Notes under the pieces: generated by a model
Databases searched by the model: none
What the model was told of the DNA's origin: nothing
Seen by the model: the letters and a program-made list of their open reading frames with translations, nothing else
Made by a program: the position numbers and the translations under genes
DNA from: Euglena gracilis
Taxonomy: Eukaryota > Euglenida > Euglenophyceae > Euglenales
Assembly (NCBI GenBank): GCA_039621445.1
Contig: CP154955.1
Location: 17,092,691-17,156,690, forward strand
DNA length: 64,000 nt
Direction of reading: 5' to 3'
Part shown: piece after piece, positions 20,650 through 31,706 of the stretch
Numbering within the stretch: the stretch's first letter is position 1
How the letters are laid out: the number at the start of each line of letters is the position of its first letter

Positions 20650-21115
20650 ACGTGCTCCGCCACATTCCAAAGAGCTTGTGTGTGTGCGCGCGCGCACAAA
20701 TGTGGGTGTGGGTGTGGCTGCACAAATTTTTGTTGTTTTTTTTGTTGTTTTTTTTTTTTGTCCCTATCCAGGTGTGTGGGTGCATGCGTAAACACCAAGT
20801 ATTTTGTGTCCCAAAGCGATTGTTGACCACTGTGAATGAATATCTGCCTTTGGGCACATATTTCAGAGATCGCTCTCATCTCTGTACCAATTATTTGTGC
20901 TCCAATAAGATACCAAAACGGAAACAGCCCAATTGCTCAAGTCAGAGGCACAGGTTGCACATTGCAACGTGGGAGGTGGCGCGCGTGAGTATATATAAGG
21001 AGAAAAGAAGGTGTTATTCTCTGCCTTTTCCCTGTTCATTTTCTGTGTTATCTGTATTTTTTGAAATCCACATTCACCAGTTGCAATTTTATTTGCTCCG
21101 TCTTCCAATGTTCTG

Positions 21116-21154
<39 letters not shown>

Positions 21155-21306
21155 GTGTTTTTTTTTAATGTGTGTGTCTTTTTTGTTTTTTTTATGTTAT
21201 AATTTTATTCAATTATTTTTTATTATTATTATATGATTTTTTAAATTTATTATTATTTATTATTTGTTATTTACTGTTTGTCTTTTTGTATTTTGACCCA
21301 ATTTAG
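20650..21306. other. Microsatellites and AT-rich DNA
   Basis: GT/GC dinucleotides (20680-20700, 21121-21150), T runs, and TTATTATT repeats at 21220-21265. No exon. Confidence 0.5.
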
Positions 21307-21460
21307 GTTTTCCACCCAACGCATCTGGCCACCCGTCAGGCGGCCCAATTCCCCAGCCACCGAGAAGAGGTTCGGGATGATCCTCGCCCAGTGCAACAGC
21401 CTAGCTCCGCTGCCAGAACCCTGTTACTGCTGTGGGATCGGGGCGTCCCTTGAGCTGGAG
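21307..21460 (+). CDS. Exon with a Cys-rich motif, unknown function
   Basis: Acceptor GACCCAATTTAG, then FSTQRIWPPVRRPNSPATEK, RFGMILAQCNSLAPLPEP and CYCCGIGASLELEG. Third positions from PNSPATEK onward are strongly G/C. The Cys cluster (Cys-Tyr-Cys-Cys) could bind metal, but the spacing matches no family I know. The 3' end is uncertain; a GC donor (GAGG|GCACC) before the C14 run is possible. Confidence 0.55.
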
Positions 21461-21579
21461 GGCACCATCCCCCCCCCCCCCCGGGGAGGTCCAGCCAGCC
21501 ACAGCCCCGGACCCCCTCCCCCCCATGGACATGTTTTAGTCATTCCCCATCCACCCTTCACGCGATTGGCTAGGTATTT

Positions 21580-21802
21580 ATTTTGGCCTTGGGGGGTTCA
21601 AAAATGGAGCAAAAATCGGTCAGATTTGGACTGGCCAGGTTCAAGAAAAATCGATTTTTGCATAATTGGCAGTTTTGGGGTCATTTTTGCAGTGTTGATT
21701 TCTTCGGCACCCGATTCGACCTGGGGGACCCCAAGGGGGGGGGTCAGCAGCAGTTTTTTTTTCCAGACCGCCCTAATTTTCCAGCCACTGGGCTGGATCC
21801 AG
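21580..21802. repeat. R2 dispersed repeat copy
   Basis: Shares TTTTTGCATAATTGGCAG, AAATCGATTTTTG and TTTTCCAGCCACTGGGCTGG with the copies at 5.0, 15.2, 17.7, 24.85 and 54.7 kb. Confidence 0.55.
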
Positions 21803-21874
21803 TGATGCCCTGTGTGGGATCTGCCTTTCGCGCGGCGAGAACGCTTGCCCTCCCGTCGGTGTGCATCGGCACAC
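21803..21874 (+). CDS. Possible zinc-finger exon
   Basis: After CTGGATCCAG the plus strand reads DALCGICLSRGENACPPVGV then HRH, ending at a possible CAC|GTGGGC donor; third positions are G/C. Cys-Gly-Ile-Cys-Leu followed by His-x-His resembles the start of RING-like fingers. The second half of a finger is not found nearby. The acceptor lies in an R2 repeat copy, which makes the exon start doubtful. Confidence 0.35.
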
Positions 21875-22147
21875 GTGGGCCTATTAGAGCCGGTCCTTCA
21901 ACTCTTATCTGCCTACAGCAGACAGCCGTCGATGGGGGGAACAAGGGACAGCTTCGCTTCTTCTCTTCTCACTTTGAGAGTTAAAGTTGAAATCACTTCT
22001 GCAATGGAAATTTAAGAAAAGCCATTTCAAGGTATTTTTTTTGGCGTTGCAACAATGTCCATCATATTTTCTTTTTTTCGCTCTTCCTGTTTCTTAAGAT
22101 AAGAGAAAAAGCATTTCTCCTGAGTATTTTAATGTGCCTCCTGTTAC

Positions 22148-22187
22148 TGTGTGTGTGTGTGTGTGTGCGTGTGCGTGTGCGTGCGTT

Positions 22188-22253
<66 letters not shown>

Positions 22254-22274
22254 GTATGTGTGTGTGTGTGTGTT
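22148..22274. repeat. (GT)n microsatellite
   Basis: About 60 GT units with GC interruptions. Confidence 0.97.
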
Positions 22275-22279
22275 TACGA

Positions 22280-23560
22280 ACAACACCCTCCAACAACCTC
22301 TGTATATATTTTACACACACAGGTGCATAATTTCAGATAAAAGCAGATTTTGTCGGAGGAGGATTCTTTCATATTCAAGCACTTTTAAGCACGGCGTCTG
22401 CAGTTTTGGCCAGGGACCCATTTGGGTGACTCACCCCCTCATGGATCGCCTGGGGGCCAGTGAAATTTTTTCGCCGGAATTTTTCCCTTTAATTTTGAGT
22501 GTCTTTTGCCAAAGAAAAGTTCCCAACAAGTCTTCTCCAAAGTTAAAAGTGAAATTTTAACCGCACCATGCCGATCGGTGGGTTGTCCTTTTTCCCACAT
22601 CGGGCTCCAGCAATTGCCGTTTTGTCCAATCATCGCCCCTCACCTCTCACCTTCATAACCTTCCCTGAAAACACGTGCAAGCTTGTCTCTGCTCTTTTCA
22701 GTGCGTTTCCCTCGACCGAATTTTCTTCGTTTTCATCTCGACAAGCCGAGACATTTTGAGTCATTTTGAACCATGGATGCATTCCTTGTATTTCGGCATC
22801 GGTCTTCCACAGGGCAGAACGGGAATCGGCCGAACAGCCAGGTTGGTGGGGGGGGGGGGGTTAACCACCCCCCCACCCCCTGCATGGTGGGGGGGGTCGA
22901 CCACCACCCCACCACCTCTTCCCGTATTTCCGGGAGCACCAATTTTTGGACCCGAAAAAAATTTTCCGCGCCAAAATGTTGATTTTGAGAGGTTTTTGAA
23001 GCAAAAAACGCCATTGAAAGTCCAAAAAATTTCAACGAGAAAAAATGTCAGTAAAATTTGATTGTGCCAAATTTTGGTCCAATTTTTTTTGACCTTCGTT
23101 TTTTTCACCCCCCCTCCTAAAAAGTACCAATTTTTAACCCTGAAGTTTTTGAGATTTTTTGTGAAAACAATGTGGTTTTCTATTAAAAAAAATCATGTGC
23201 TTTGGATTCATTTTTCAAAAATAAATTCAAATTTTTTTCTGGCCAAAATCCGGTGGGTGGGGGGGGTCGACTCACCCCCCCCACCTCCCGGGTGGGGGTC
23301 GCCCCCACCAGGCCTTCCCGTTCTGCCCGGGTCTTCCCTGTTTGTTTGTGTCCCTTGAACGCGAGTTTTTCTCCATTTCTGCTGCTTTCAAAAAAAAGGT
23401 TTGGGGCGACAGGGAATCGCACTCCCTCAAGGAAAACCGATCAGGGAGGAAGGGACACCGAGGGCAAAGCACAAACACCTTGCGAGCCCGACCCCCCACC
23501 CCACGATCCGTGTCCCTAACTCCTGTAAGATAATTTATTCCTTCAAACACCTCAGGGGGA
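22280..23560. other. Repeat-rich intergenic stretch
   Basis: Two G-run/C-run hairpin blocks (22845-22930, 23250-23310) share the layout GTGGGGGGG...CCACCCCCC. No supported gene. Confidence 0.4.
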
Positions 23561-23561
23561 A

Positions 23562-23828
23562 ATGAAGGCCGTAAAAGAAAGCGCCCAAGCCGCCACGCTG
23601 AAGCAGGAAAAAAAAACAGCAAAGCAGCCAGGGCCAAAAAAAGGCAAATTCCAGGGCGCCACACTTTTCCCTTTTGCGGCGGTGGTCAGCGGTGTTGTGC
23701 CCCGTCCGTGTGACAAATTCCGCTTGGTGGTCTCTGGCCGAAGCCGGTTAACTCTGCATTCTCTCGCCAAAAAAAAAACTTGCGAAGGGACGAAGGGAGA
23801 AGAGACAACTACTGCAGAGCAAAAGTGA
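23562..23828 (+). CDS. Lysine-rich ORF, doubtful
   Basis: Starts ATG after CACCTCAGGGGGAA and reads MKAVKESAQAATLKQEKKTA, then KQPGPKKGKFQ. After that the composition is less protein-like. Only the first 30 codons look real; GC donors are possible after KFQ. Confidence 0.3.
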   Translation: MKAVKESAQAATLKQEKKTAKQPGPKKGKFQGATLFPFAAVVSGVVPRPCDKFRLVVSGRSRLTLHSLAKKKTCEGTKGEETTTAEQK

Positions 23829-24087
23829 GGTCCTGTTCTTCTTGCTGGCGGTTGTTTTTTGGGGTGTGCGTTGCTCGGGGTGCCTCCCCGTGCGGCTAGT
23901 TGTCGGAGCTGGTGTCGCCAAAAAACAATCCAACAGACCGGCCGACGAGCAAGGCATGGCCCCACAAGGGAAAAGAAACCCGAGGTGGCTTGGCCGATCG
24001 CCTTCTTTTTCGGAAAGATGGCCTCCTTCCGGCCAGCTCCCCTCCGGAAAAAGGTGGGCTGCTGACCAGGGGGGGCTGTTCTGTCAG

Positions 24088-24230
24088 GAATATCGTTCGC
24101 GGGCCCACCAAAAGACTGAAAGAATTTGCGTTGAAAACCGAACGGCATGATGAGGGGAGCTTGGCTTGCAAACCGCTTTGGTGCTCTTTTATCCCTGGCT
24201 CTTTCACCCCCAAATTCAAAAAAAATGGAT
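24088..24230 (+). CDS. Possible exon, unknown
   Basis: Acceptor GTTCTGTCAG, then NIVRGPTKRLKEFALKTERH and DEGSLACKPLW. No donor was identified and third-position bias is weak. Confidence 0.25.
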
Positions 24231-24649
24231 GCTTAAATCTGAGTTGTCGGATGACACCACCGGGGGCGAAGCACAAGGTCTTTACCCGTCAGCCAACTCC
24301 GGCGACCTCCTGGACCTCTGCGGTGCTGCGGGTTTCTGGGCTTGAGACGCTGAGCTCTTGTGGGGTTTTTTTGTTTGTTATTTTCTTTTCCCTGGATCCA
24401 GGGACTCGCAGGGTCCAAACTCGCACTCCCCCCAAAGAGGCGAAGTGACAAGGGAGGAAGGGGCACCGAGGGCGAAGGATGCTGCTCCGACGTGACGACT
24501 CCTGGCCCCCATTTCTGCTGACCGACGACTTTTGAGGACAAATTTTTTGTTTCAGGTTGGGGGGGTCAAGAGGGTCGTTGCGCTTTGCCCTTATTGTCCC
24601 TTCCTCCCTGGTTGGTTTCCCTTGAGGGAGTGCGGGCGGACATTCGCGC

Positions 24650-24777
24650 CAGGCTTCTTTTTAAGACCCTCGGGGGGGCCTCCGCAGCGGGACCCCCCCG
24701 GGAGGCCCGGCCCGGACCCACCCACACCCCCCCTCCCCCCCCCCGGGGGGTCTTCTGACTTAAAAAAAAAAAGCCTG
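24650..24777. mobile_element. Introner-like TIR element (128 bp)
   Basis: Ends CAGGCTTCTTTTTAAGACC and GGTCTTCTGACTTAAAAAAA followed by AAAAGCCTG. Flanking ATTCGCGC / ATTCGCAT match at 6 of 8. Same size class as the 14.63 kb copy. Confidence 0.8.
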
Positions 24778-26441
24778 ATTCGCATGTGGGGCAGGGGACA
24801 AAGCTAGTATGGCCTCAATGGTCGGGGTGGGGGTGGCCAGGCCAAAAAAAAAATGGATTTTCCCCAAAATTGGCAGTTTTCCGGTCATTTTTGTCATTGT
24901 TTTTCTGGCACCCAGTTCGACCCCGCGTGGGGGCAGCAAAATTCAATTTGAAAAGATGATTAATTCCAAAATCTCAAGGAGGAAAAGCAGGAATTGTCCA
25001 CCCCTCTCTGCTGGGATGATATCACTAGACACACAAACATGTCTGGGAACATAACAGACCTTTTCTGGCTCAACGGGGAGGCAAAATTTGACACGGTGTG
25101 TGTGATGGACTCTCCGTATCGTTCGGTAAATGGTTAGGGTGAATGGTGCAATGCGCGTGACACACCTGGTCCCTGTCAAGCAGATGCACATGTGAGGGGA
25201 TTTGACTTTGACTTTGAGTTTGGGGGGCAGAATCACCCTAAACACATCATGTTTTTCACACACAAACACTTGGGACAAACGAACAAAATTGTGTCGTTTT
25301 TTTTTGTGGTGACATGTTTGTGGACTGTGTTGTCAACTGTATCCAATGAGGGTGGCTCTCTGTTCTTTCCAGAGTGCGGTGTGGGGACAAATCTCGCACT
25401 CCCGATGAGGCCCCAGCATGCTGCCTGCTTCCCAGCTACTAAGCAGGGCAGGTAGGCTGGATGCATGCGGTTGCATGGCGGAGGGAGGCTGGGCTGACGA
25501 GACTGGCGAGACACCCAGACGGCATCCCTTTTAACAAAAAAAAAGCATAACGCACAAACGTATTCTCACAATGTATCTTAATCATGATGGCAACGACGGA
25601 AATGAAAATGGCACAGCCACCCGGATTCACCTCTCACTAGGACAATGTCCCTGCGTGTTGCACACCCGTTTGCACTCACGGTTTCTGACAAAATTCCTTA
25701 AAAGCGCAACTGACAAAGCCAGAGCTGCACCACAAGAGGAAAGCAAAAAGAAATAACATAAGCAAGATAGAGCACGTGAATTGATGCTCAGCGCACAATG
25801 AAAAAAAATGCTTCAACAAAGGCTCTCATCCCTGCAAATGGATGCACAAATTATGGTCTGTCATGTGACAAGATGCAAAACATGCAAATGACCTGAAAGG
25901 CACCCAATCAAAATGCTTTCGGCCGGAATTTTGACCAGATGCACAGTCCAACCTGATGGAGGAGTTGGGGGAGCGCAAGAGGGGAGGTGTACAGGGCTGT
26001 GGCAGAAAGGCGGGGGGTTCATTCATGGCAGTTTATAAGAAAATCAATTGTCACCTTTGGCGGCAAAAGAAAATTTTGACCTAAAAAATGGCACATCGGC
26101 ACCCTCGAAATTACGGGAAACCCTGGCGGGGGGGGGGGGTGACCCCATGGGGTTTCGAGTCTTCCCACACAGCCCTGGGTGTGCACCATCCAGCCCGCAA
26201 AGGAGGTGCGTCGGGTGAGAGTTAATTGCCAAGGTCAACCCCGAGGTTTGCCACTTGGTCATCCAGGGCCAGGTGGGCTGAATCACTAAATTCCCTCCGC
26301 CATGCAGGTGTATCTGCATTCCTTCCTCCCAAAGGCATTTTCCATCGTCATCATGATAAATCAATTTGTGTCATGGTTCTGGGGGTTGGCATATGTATCC
26401 AGTGGTTGGCATATGCTCTCATATTTGGTGTGACATGTCAG
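24778..26441. other. Mostly featureless
   Basis: R2-like copy at 24840-24950, a G-run with GATACCC-like R3 motifs around 26100-26160, no supported exon. Confidence 0.4.
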
Positions 26442-26575
26442 AAAAATCCTTCGACGGTGTTTCGGATGCAAAAGGCCACAAGAGAACCCCAAATTAAGAC
26501 GTGGCTGAGATTGGAAGAAAAATGCAACAAGACTTGCGGAAATCTGTCCAAAGATGAATTCAGGAAACCTGCAGG
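26442..26575 (+). CDS. Candidate exon, charged helix
   Basis: Acceptor GACATGTCAG, then KNPSTVFRMQKATREPQIKT, WLRLEEKCNKTCGNLSKDEF and RKPAG, with a strong donor GG|GTACGT. Composition is protein-like but codons are AT-rich. No family recognised. Confidence 0.4.
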
Positions 26576-26639
26576 GTACGTTGGGACATGGAAAAATGCA
26601 GAAAACTTTTATTCCCACGTGTGACCACCATACACCAAG

Positions 26640-27960
26640 AGAGGTCACTTTCAAAATGGCACTTTCTCCAATCTATCAACCCTGCAGAAATCCCGAAAAG
26701 CGACTCCCCCAAAAATGGGCAAAAACAACAGGAGAGACGGCATAAAATGGAGCCATCGTGTCCCACAGTGCTGTGGGGCACCCGCCCTCCCTTGCCTGCG
26801 GACCAGGTTCCTACAACACCCGACCAGGGGGGAGTCCATATATTGGGGTGGTCAGTGGGAACCAGGGGGGGGGGGGCACCCCACACTCCCCTCACTGTCA
26901 CCCCACACCACCCTGCACACCACCCCCCATTGCCACCCCACACTCACCCCCCCACACTACCCCATGCTCAGAAACCAGAACAACATCTCCTTTTGTGGGC
27001 AACTGAAATTATGAAATCCCCATGTTTGAATGTCGTCCTTTGACTTGCTTGGCCTTCGGTCTCGTCTGGGGGGGGGGGGGGCAGAAGCAATAACACCTTC
27101 CTTGTGGGACTCAATGAATGCAATGGCGGCAATTGGCCAATGTCCCCAGAAGTGTCAACAAAGCAAATTTTTAAGAGATATCTGAAGAATAGCAAATGCA
27201 TTGCCGATGCTCAGGCCCCCAATTGTCGCCACCCACACCACCCGTCCATTGTCACCACACCACCCCCACTCCCCCTCACCCTCTCCACGCTTCCCCCCCA
27301 CACTTATCCCCACAATACGCCACACTTACACAATGTGCCACACTCGCCTTTATGCCAGCCAGAGCCAAGAGGCCCAGATCAGCCACCACCCGATACCTCC
27401 CACGTTTCAAAACCCTGCCAAATATACAGAAGGTCTTGCACTGAGTGGAGGTGTGCGAAAATTCAAACACTGTTGGTGAGTTTATATCACAGTTGCGAAG
27501 AGCCCACCTGGCTAATGAACAGGCCTTCGCTGTACTTTGAAAGCCTCAATGCGAGGGCAGAGTGGTCAAAATGGCAAGGTCAAGGTGGTCAATGGGGACA
27601 GAAAACGATGGCCAGTGATCCAATTTTCGGGGCAGATTTTGGAAATCCTGTGAGAGAATCCGGCAATCATTTTGTGCGATGCCAACTTGCAATAACGCGG
27701 GGGGGGGGGGGGCAATGGAGCACAGCAAACGTTCATTATTATAAACAATAAAAATCATTGAAATGATCCAATATGTTCTATTGATATCTTGAACACAGCG
27801 GAATCTCGGGGTGGGTGGGGGGGCAGGCATGGCACAAACCGGCAGACTTTCCACAGGAAATCGGGGTCAGAAAAGGAGGCATGGTCAGGAGACGCCCAAT
27901 GAGGCAGCAGGACGGAAAAAACAACGAGTGGGGTGGGTGCTGGGTCTGGATCCCAACAGG
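26640..27960. repeat. C-rich R3 repeats
   Basis: Repeated CACCCCACACCACCCTGCAC-type tracts (26880-26960, 27225-27320) next to G-runs and CCTTCGGTCTCGTCTGG. The latter recurs as CCTTCGGTCTCATCTGG at 55.4 kb. No supported gene. Confidence 0.45.
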
Positions 27961-28100
27961 CTTCTTCGGTAAACTTGATCCCGGAAGGTGCTGGCCTCCC
28001 CACATCACACTCGAACCGGCACCGGCCCATAGATTCGCATATTGACCCCCGGGGGGAGGGGGAGGGCTGCACAGGAAGGCCTGGTGTGGGGGTCTACCGG

Positions 28101-28188
28101 GTAGGGTTAGGGTTAGGGTTAGGGTTAGGGTTAGGGTTAGGGTTAGGGTTAGGGTTAGGGTTAGGGTTAGGGTTAGGGTTAGGGTTAG
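28101..28188. repeat. Interstitial telomeric repeat (TTAGGG)n
   Basis: About 14 perfect, uninterrupted TTAGGG units in an otherwise non-telomeric context. Shorter runs are at 52806-52832 (CCCTAA) and within the 61.8 kb MITE. Confidence 0.97.
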
Positions 28189-28189
28189 C

Positions 28190-28700
28190 CGCTCTACCCC
28201 CACCGACCACAGCACCCGCGCAAGGAAAAATCCTTTGGCGCCTTCGGCGCCGAAAGAAAAATTTCACCAAAAAAATCAGCGCCCCCGGAAATATGGGAAG
28301 GCCCGGTGGGCCCCCCCCCACAACCCACAGGGTTTCGGGGATACCCGTACAGCCCAGGGGAGGGGGTGGCACATTTTCCCAGGACAAAAGCCACCCACCC
28401 ACTTTTTCTTTGGAAACTCACCCAGGGGGAAATGAGTGGGAAGGTTTCTGAAAGTGGGTGGTGGGTTTGGGCTGTTGGACCCGGGGGGGGGGGGGTATGC
28501 CATGGGCCAGCCCAAACCGGCCAGAGGCCGGGTTGTCCGGGGGAAAAAAAATGTCAAATTTTTTTGGTCAATTTCGGGTGGTTTTGGGTGGATGAGAGGG
28601 CGGGTAGACCACCCCCATAAGGTAAGGGTCATGGGTGGGGGGTTGGGTCACAGGGGTAAATGAATGCAAGCCCCCCCCCCCGAATACCCTAATAGAAGTG
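28190..28700. repeat. R3-family copy with GGCGCC hairpin
   Basis: Carries TTTGGCGCCTTCGGCGCC (28224) and GGGATACCCGTACAGCCC, shared in form with 16.4, 26.1 and 55.5 kb. Confidence 0.45.
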
Positions 28701-28796
28701 CGGGGCCACTGCGGGCCGGGGTCCAAATAAAAGCGCACCCCCCGCTGCCTTCGGCGGCAGTCTGCTGTAAGCGCCATTTTGACAGGATTTCCAAAA

Positions 28797-28889
28797 AAAA
28801 TAATAAAATAAAATAAAATAAAATACAATACAATAAAATAATAAAATAAAATAAAAATAAAATAAAATAATAAAATAATAAAATAACAA
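28797..28889. repeat. (AAAAT)n microsatellite
   Basis: Pentanucleotide AAAAT/AATAA repeats. Flanked by two similar segments with CTAATAGAAGYRC and GCGGCAGTCYRCTRTAAGCR motifs (28690-28770, 28910-28975). Confidence 0.9.
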
Positions 28890-29331
28890 AAGTCATGCGG
28901 CTGGGTTCCAATTAGAAGCACCCCCCGCCACCAGAGGCGGCGGTCCACTATAAGCACGCCTGTGCTTCTATTAGGAGTGGAGGGGTTTATGGTAAGAACC
29001 TATGAGATACCACTGAACCACCAAAGCCCTGGACTCAGAAAATGATGAGTTCCCAGGGGGTGATGCAGAGCTGGTACAGGCCAAACATCTCCGAAATGCA
29101 AAAGAGCACCCACGGTGGATTTTCAGCGAAACGCCAAAAACGTTGGGCAAGCGCATTTTTGGAAACAAAATCAAAAAAAAGCATATAATCACAATATTCG
29201 GAACTTTTTCTGCTGGGTCGGTCGCCTCCCTCCCCCCTCGCTTCATTGGAAGTTAGGCTGGCGTTGGGGAGGGGGCTAAACAGGCATGTTGGGGTCGATT
29301 CAAAAGGGGGGGGAAAGCCTGGCGTCTTGCT

Positions 29332-29539
29332 CTATGCGCTGCCGGTCCGCCACTTAAGGTCAGACTCGGCCTGTGCCAGCTGTGCCTTCAAGCTTGGCTG
29401 AGGAAAACGCACGCAGGTGTGGACTCACGTCCGTTCGCTGGCTGCTGACAAGGTTGTTGTGCAGGAAAGCCCGGGTTGAAGGTCTACCCCCCCAAGGCTT
29501 CTTTTTATCAGCACTGGGCGAGCGCTTGTCTTGTGCCAT
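29332..29539 (-). CDS. Complete small two-exon gene, 58 aa, with a 31-nt intron
   Basis: Exon 1 (29539-29429) starts at ATG: MAQDKRSPSADKKKPWGGRP, then STRAFLHNNLVSSQRTD, with a consensus donor GAC|GTGAGT. The intron ends at a pyrimidine-rich acceptor TTTTCCTCAG only 31 nt later. Exon 2 (29397-29332) continues in phase 0 as PSLKAQLAQAESDLKWRTGS-A and TAG. The second exon forms a short amphipathic helix with heptad-like Leu/Ala spacing. The N-terminal half is basic. Unspliced, the frame continues differently (VSPHLRAFSS). It could also be the first two exons of a longer gene if an unseen donor precedes the stop. No family recognised. Confidence 0.55.
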
Positions 29540-29559
29540 GGGGTGCCTGCCCTGTACCC

Positions 29560-29726
29560 GCCCACCCCCCCTTGTCGTACGACCGGGTTCCTGCAACCTG
29601 CGACCGGGGGTGGTCGTAAATGAGGGGCGGTCGTAGGTAACGTGGTGTTGAAATTTTCGCAACCTGCAACCTGCGACCAGGGGGTGGTCGTAAATGAGGG
29701 GTGGCTGTACGACAAGGGGGGGGGTA
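29560..29726. mobile_element. Inverted-repeat element with internal direct repeat
   Basis: Arms CCCCCCTTGTCGTACGACC (29567) and GGCTGTACGACAAGGGGGG (29702) are inverted. Between them a 45-bp unit starting CCTGCAACCTGCGACC occurs twice. GGGGTGCCTGCCC flanks both sides (29539, 29738), suggesting a target duplication or older repeat. Confidence 0.55.
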
Positions 29727-29729
29727 CCT

Positions 29730-30177
29730 GTACCTGTGGGGTGCCTGCCCGTAGCAGGCAAACCCCCTCTGGGGGGGGGGGGGGGGTCGGGTTTGGGTCC
29801 CCTTGCACGCCGACCCGACCAATCTTCCCTGGAAAATGCCCGTTTTCGGGCCCCCAGTGTCTTCGGTGCTGGGGTGTGGGCAAAAAGCACCACTCACCCC
29901 AAGACCTGATAGCCCCCCCCCCCCCGGCAGCAGGGCACCATAGCACCTCCACCCGAGGAGACCTGCGGGGCCACCCACCCCCCAGAGGGTTTGGTGGGCG
30001 GCCCCCACCCACCAACCATGGGGTTTTGGGGTTTTTCCCATTCAGGGAAAAATAGACAGCATGGAAATGAGGACAAAAACACAAAAAAAATTCTGCTCTC
30101 TCTTTTAAATATCCACCCATTTTTATTTGCAATTCATTTATCGCCAAACTGGAATAAATCCTGTGCACATCTTGCAT
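29730..30177. other. G/C-run blocks, no gene seen
   Basis: Contains G14 and C13 runs and C-rich R3-like sequence. Confidence 0.4.
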
Positions 30178-30781
30178 TCACACCACTGAAACCACTTGAG
30201 AACACTTGAACACTTTGCTTCCCACTCGGGGGAGATACATGTAGCACACCAGAGAGGCAAGTTTGCTCTTCTGCTCCTCTGTCAACTGCCCAGACGGCTT
30301 CAGCTGCTCGATCTCCCTGTGGGAAGGGGGGGGGGTTGGTTTCAAATACAACAAAAAGGGGGAAACCTTATGTGGCGGCCATCCTCACATTTAACACATA
30401 GTTGGCTTGGGCCATTTCAACAATTGTGCAAATGGTTTCTTTTGGAAAACTGCCGCACATGGCACCCAGGCTTCTTTTTAAGACCCCCGGGGGGGGGGGT
30501 TCCCCCCACCCACCCAGGGTGGCGCGGGACCCCCCCGGGGGGGGGACCCCCCAAAATCGGGCCCGTTAAAGGCAATTTTCAAAAAAATTCGGCGCTTCGC
30601 GCCGAAAAGGTATACCCAGCGCCTCCGGCGCGGAACCCCCCCCCCCCCCGGGGGGGTCCGGCCCGGACCCACCCACCCCCCCCGGGGGGGGGGGGGGTCA
30701 GGTGACTTAAAAAGAAGCCTGATGGCACCCAAAACCCACCTGGTTCCATGAGGGAATGGTCTGATGCCAGAGGGAACACTC
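30178..30781 (-). CDS. Exon pair with a helical EIEQLK segment; intron carries a TIR element
   Basis: On the minus strand acceptor CTTCCCACAG (30317) opens a frame reading EIEQLKPSGQLTEEQKSKLA, then SLVCYMYLPRVG, with stop at 30178. The first 25 codons are convincingly helical. A preceding exon piece ending ACCAG|GTGGGT (30740) fits in phase, giving an Arg codon across the junction. The 423-nt GT-AG intron contains the 30.47 kb element, so here the element sits in an intron instead of forming one. The Leu/Glu/Lys heptads recall short C-terminal helices of translation-factor-associated proteins, but I cannot assign a family. Confidence 0.55.
30467..30721. mobile_element. Introner-like TIR element (255 bp), exact 8-bp duplication
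   Basis: Ends CAGGCTTCTTTTTAAGACC and GGTGACTTAAAAAGAAGCCT-G. Exact target duplication ATGGCACC at 30459-30466 and 30722-30729. The core includes TTCGGCGCTTCGCGCCGAAA and GCGCCTCCGGCGC hairpins, nearly identical to the 12.3 kb copy. Confidence 0.92.
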
Positions 30782-30789
30782 GGGCAATT

Positions 30790-31605
30790 AGGGTTTATTC
30801 ATTGTACATCATTCGATACGCAAAAAATTGCTTTCACTGGCCCACTTTCAAAAAAAAAGCGTTTTCACTGTCCCACCAAACACAGAGAAGCATCAGCAAA
30901 ACAGTACACAAACGCAACACCAAACTTGCATTATGGCATGTTGTTTGCCCAGTTGTGCTCACTTACAATTCACTGCACAAAAATTCTTCATGCAATGTCA
31001 GGCAAACCGCCAAATAATTATCCCTCGGGCTTTATTGTTTGGACATCGTATTTTTGGGTGGGAATATTTGGCCATATACCGACCCAAAAGCTCCTCACCA
31101 GACTCTGAAAGTCACTTCTTTTTTGGCATTCGGGCCATTTTATCGGGCTCAATGAACACTCTTTCTGGAAAAATTTTTGTACCACTTGCATCCATTAATT
31201 TTTCAACCATTCCTGCTTTTTCCCCCGCTTCTTTCCCCTCCCTTCTTTGCTTTCACAGCTGTTGGGGGTTTATCATCTGGGGGATCATTATTTGGGGGGT
31301 CATTAGGGGACGAAATCACAAAAATACAATGACGATGGTCTGACATCGTTGTGAGCCCCTTTCCCAGCAATGGATTTTTTTCGCAATGGATGTTGGGAAC
31401 GAACCACAGATGCAACACCAGGCTTAGAATTAAAACCAAAATCTTTCAATCCTCCCCGCAGCAGGGGAAAAATGATGTCAGAGGCAATCAGAAAAATTGC
31501 ATAAAAATTGCGGGAACACTGCAGAAATAACGTAAATTTGCGGGAAAATTGAGTCCATATTTCTGCTGCAGGGGAAAAAGAAAGAGTCATGGCACAAAGT
31601 GGGGC
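30790..31605. other. AT-rich, no gene seen
   Basis: No codon-biased frame with splice sites. Confidence 0.4.
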
Positions 31606-31706
31606 CCCCATACCCCCCCATACCCCATACCCCCCCATGCCCATACCCCACACCCCATACCACACACCCATACCCCCCCCATACCCCCCCATACCCCCCA
31701 TACCAG
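31606..31706. repeat. CATACCCC microsatellite
   Basis: (CATACCCCCC)n-type repeats. The same repeat recurs at 36115-36175 and 36490-36525 and, as CTACCCC, at 52265-52335, in each case next to satellite sequence. Confidence 0.9.

Noticed and set aside
21840-21900. tRNA-like sequence
   Set aside because: No consistent cloverleaf or A/B boxes; the segment reads better as a possible exon.
27956-28085. Further introner-like element (CAGGCTTCTTCGG left end)
   Set aside because: No matching right TIR or target duplication found.
29488-29512. Introner-like end AAGGCTTCTTTTTATC
   Set aside because: It lies in the first exon of the small gene, codes KKKPWG in frame, and has no partner TIR.
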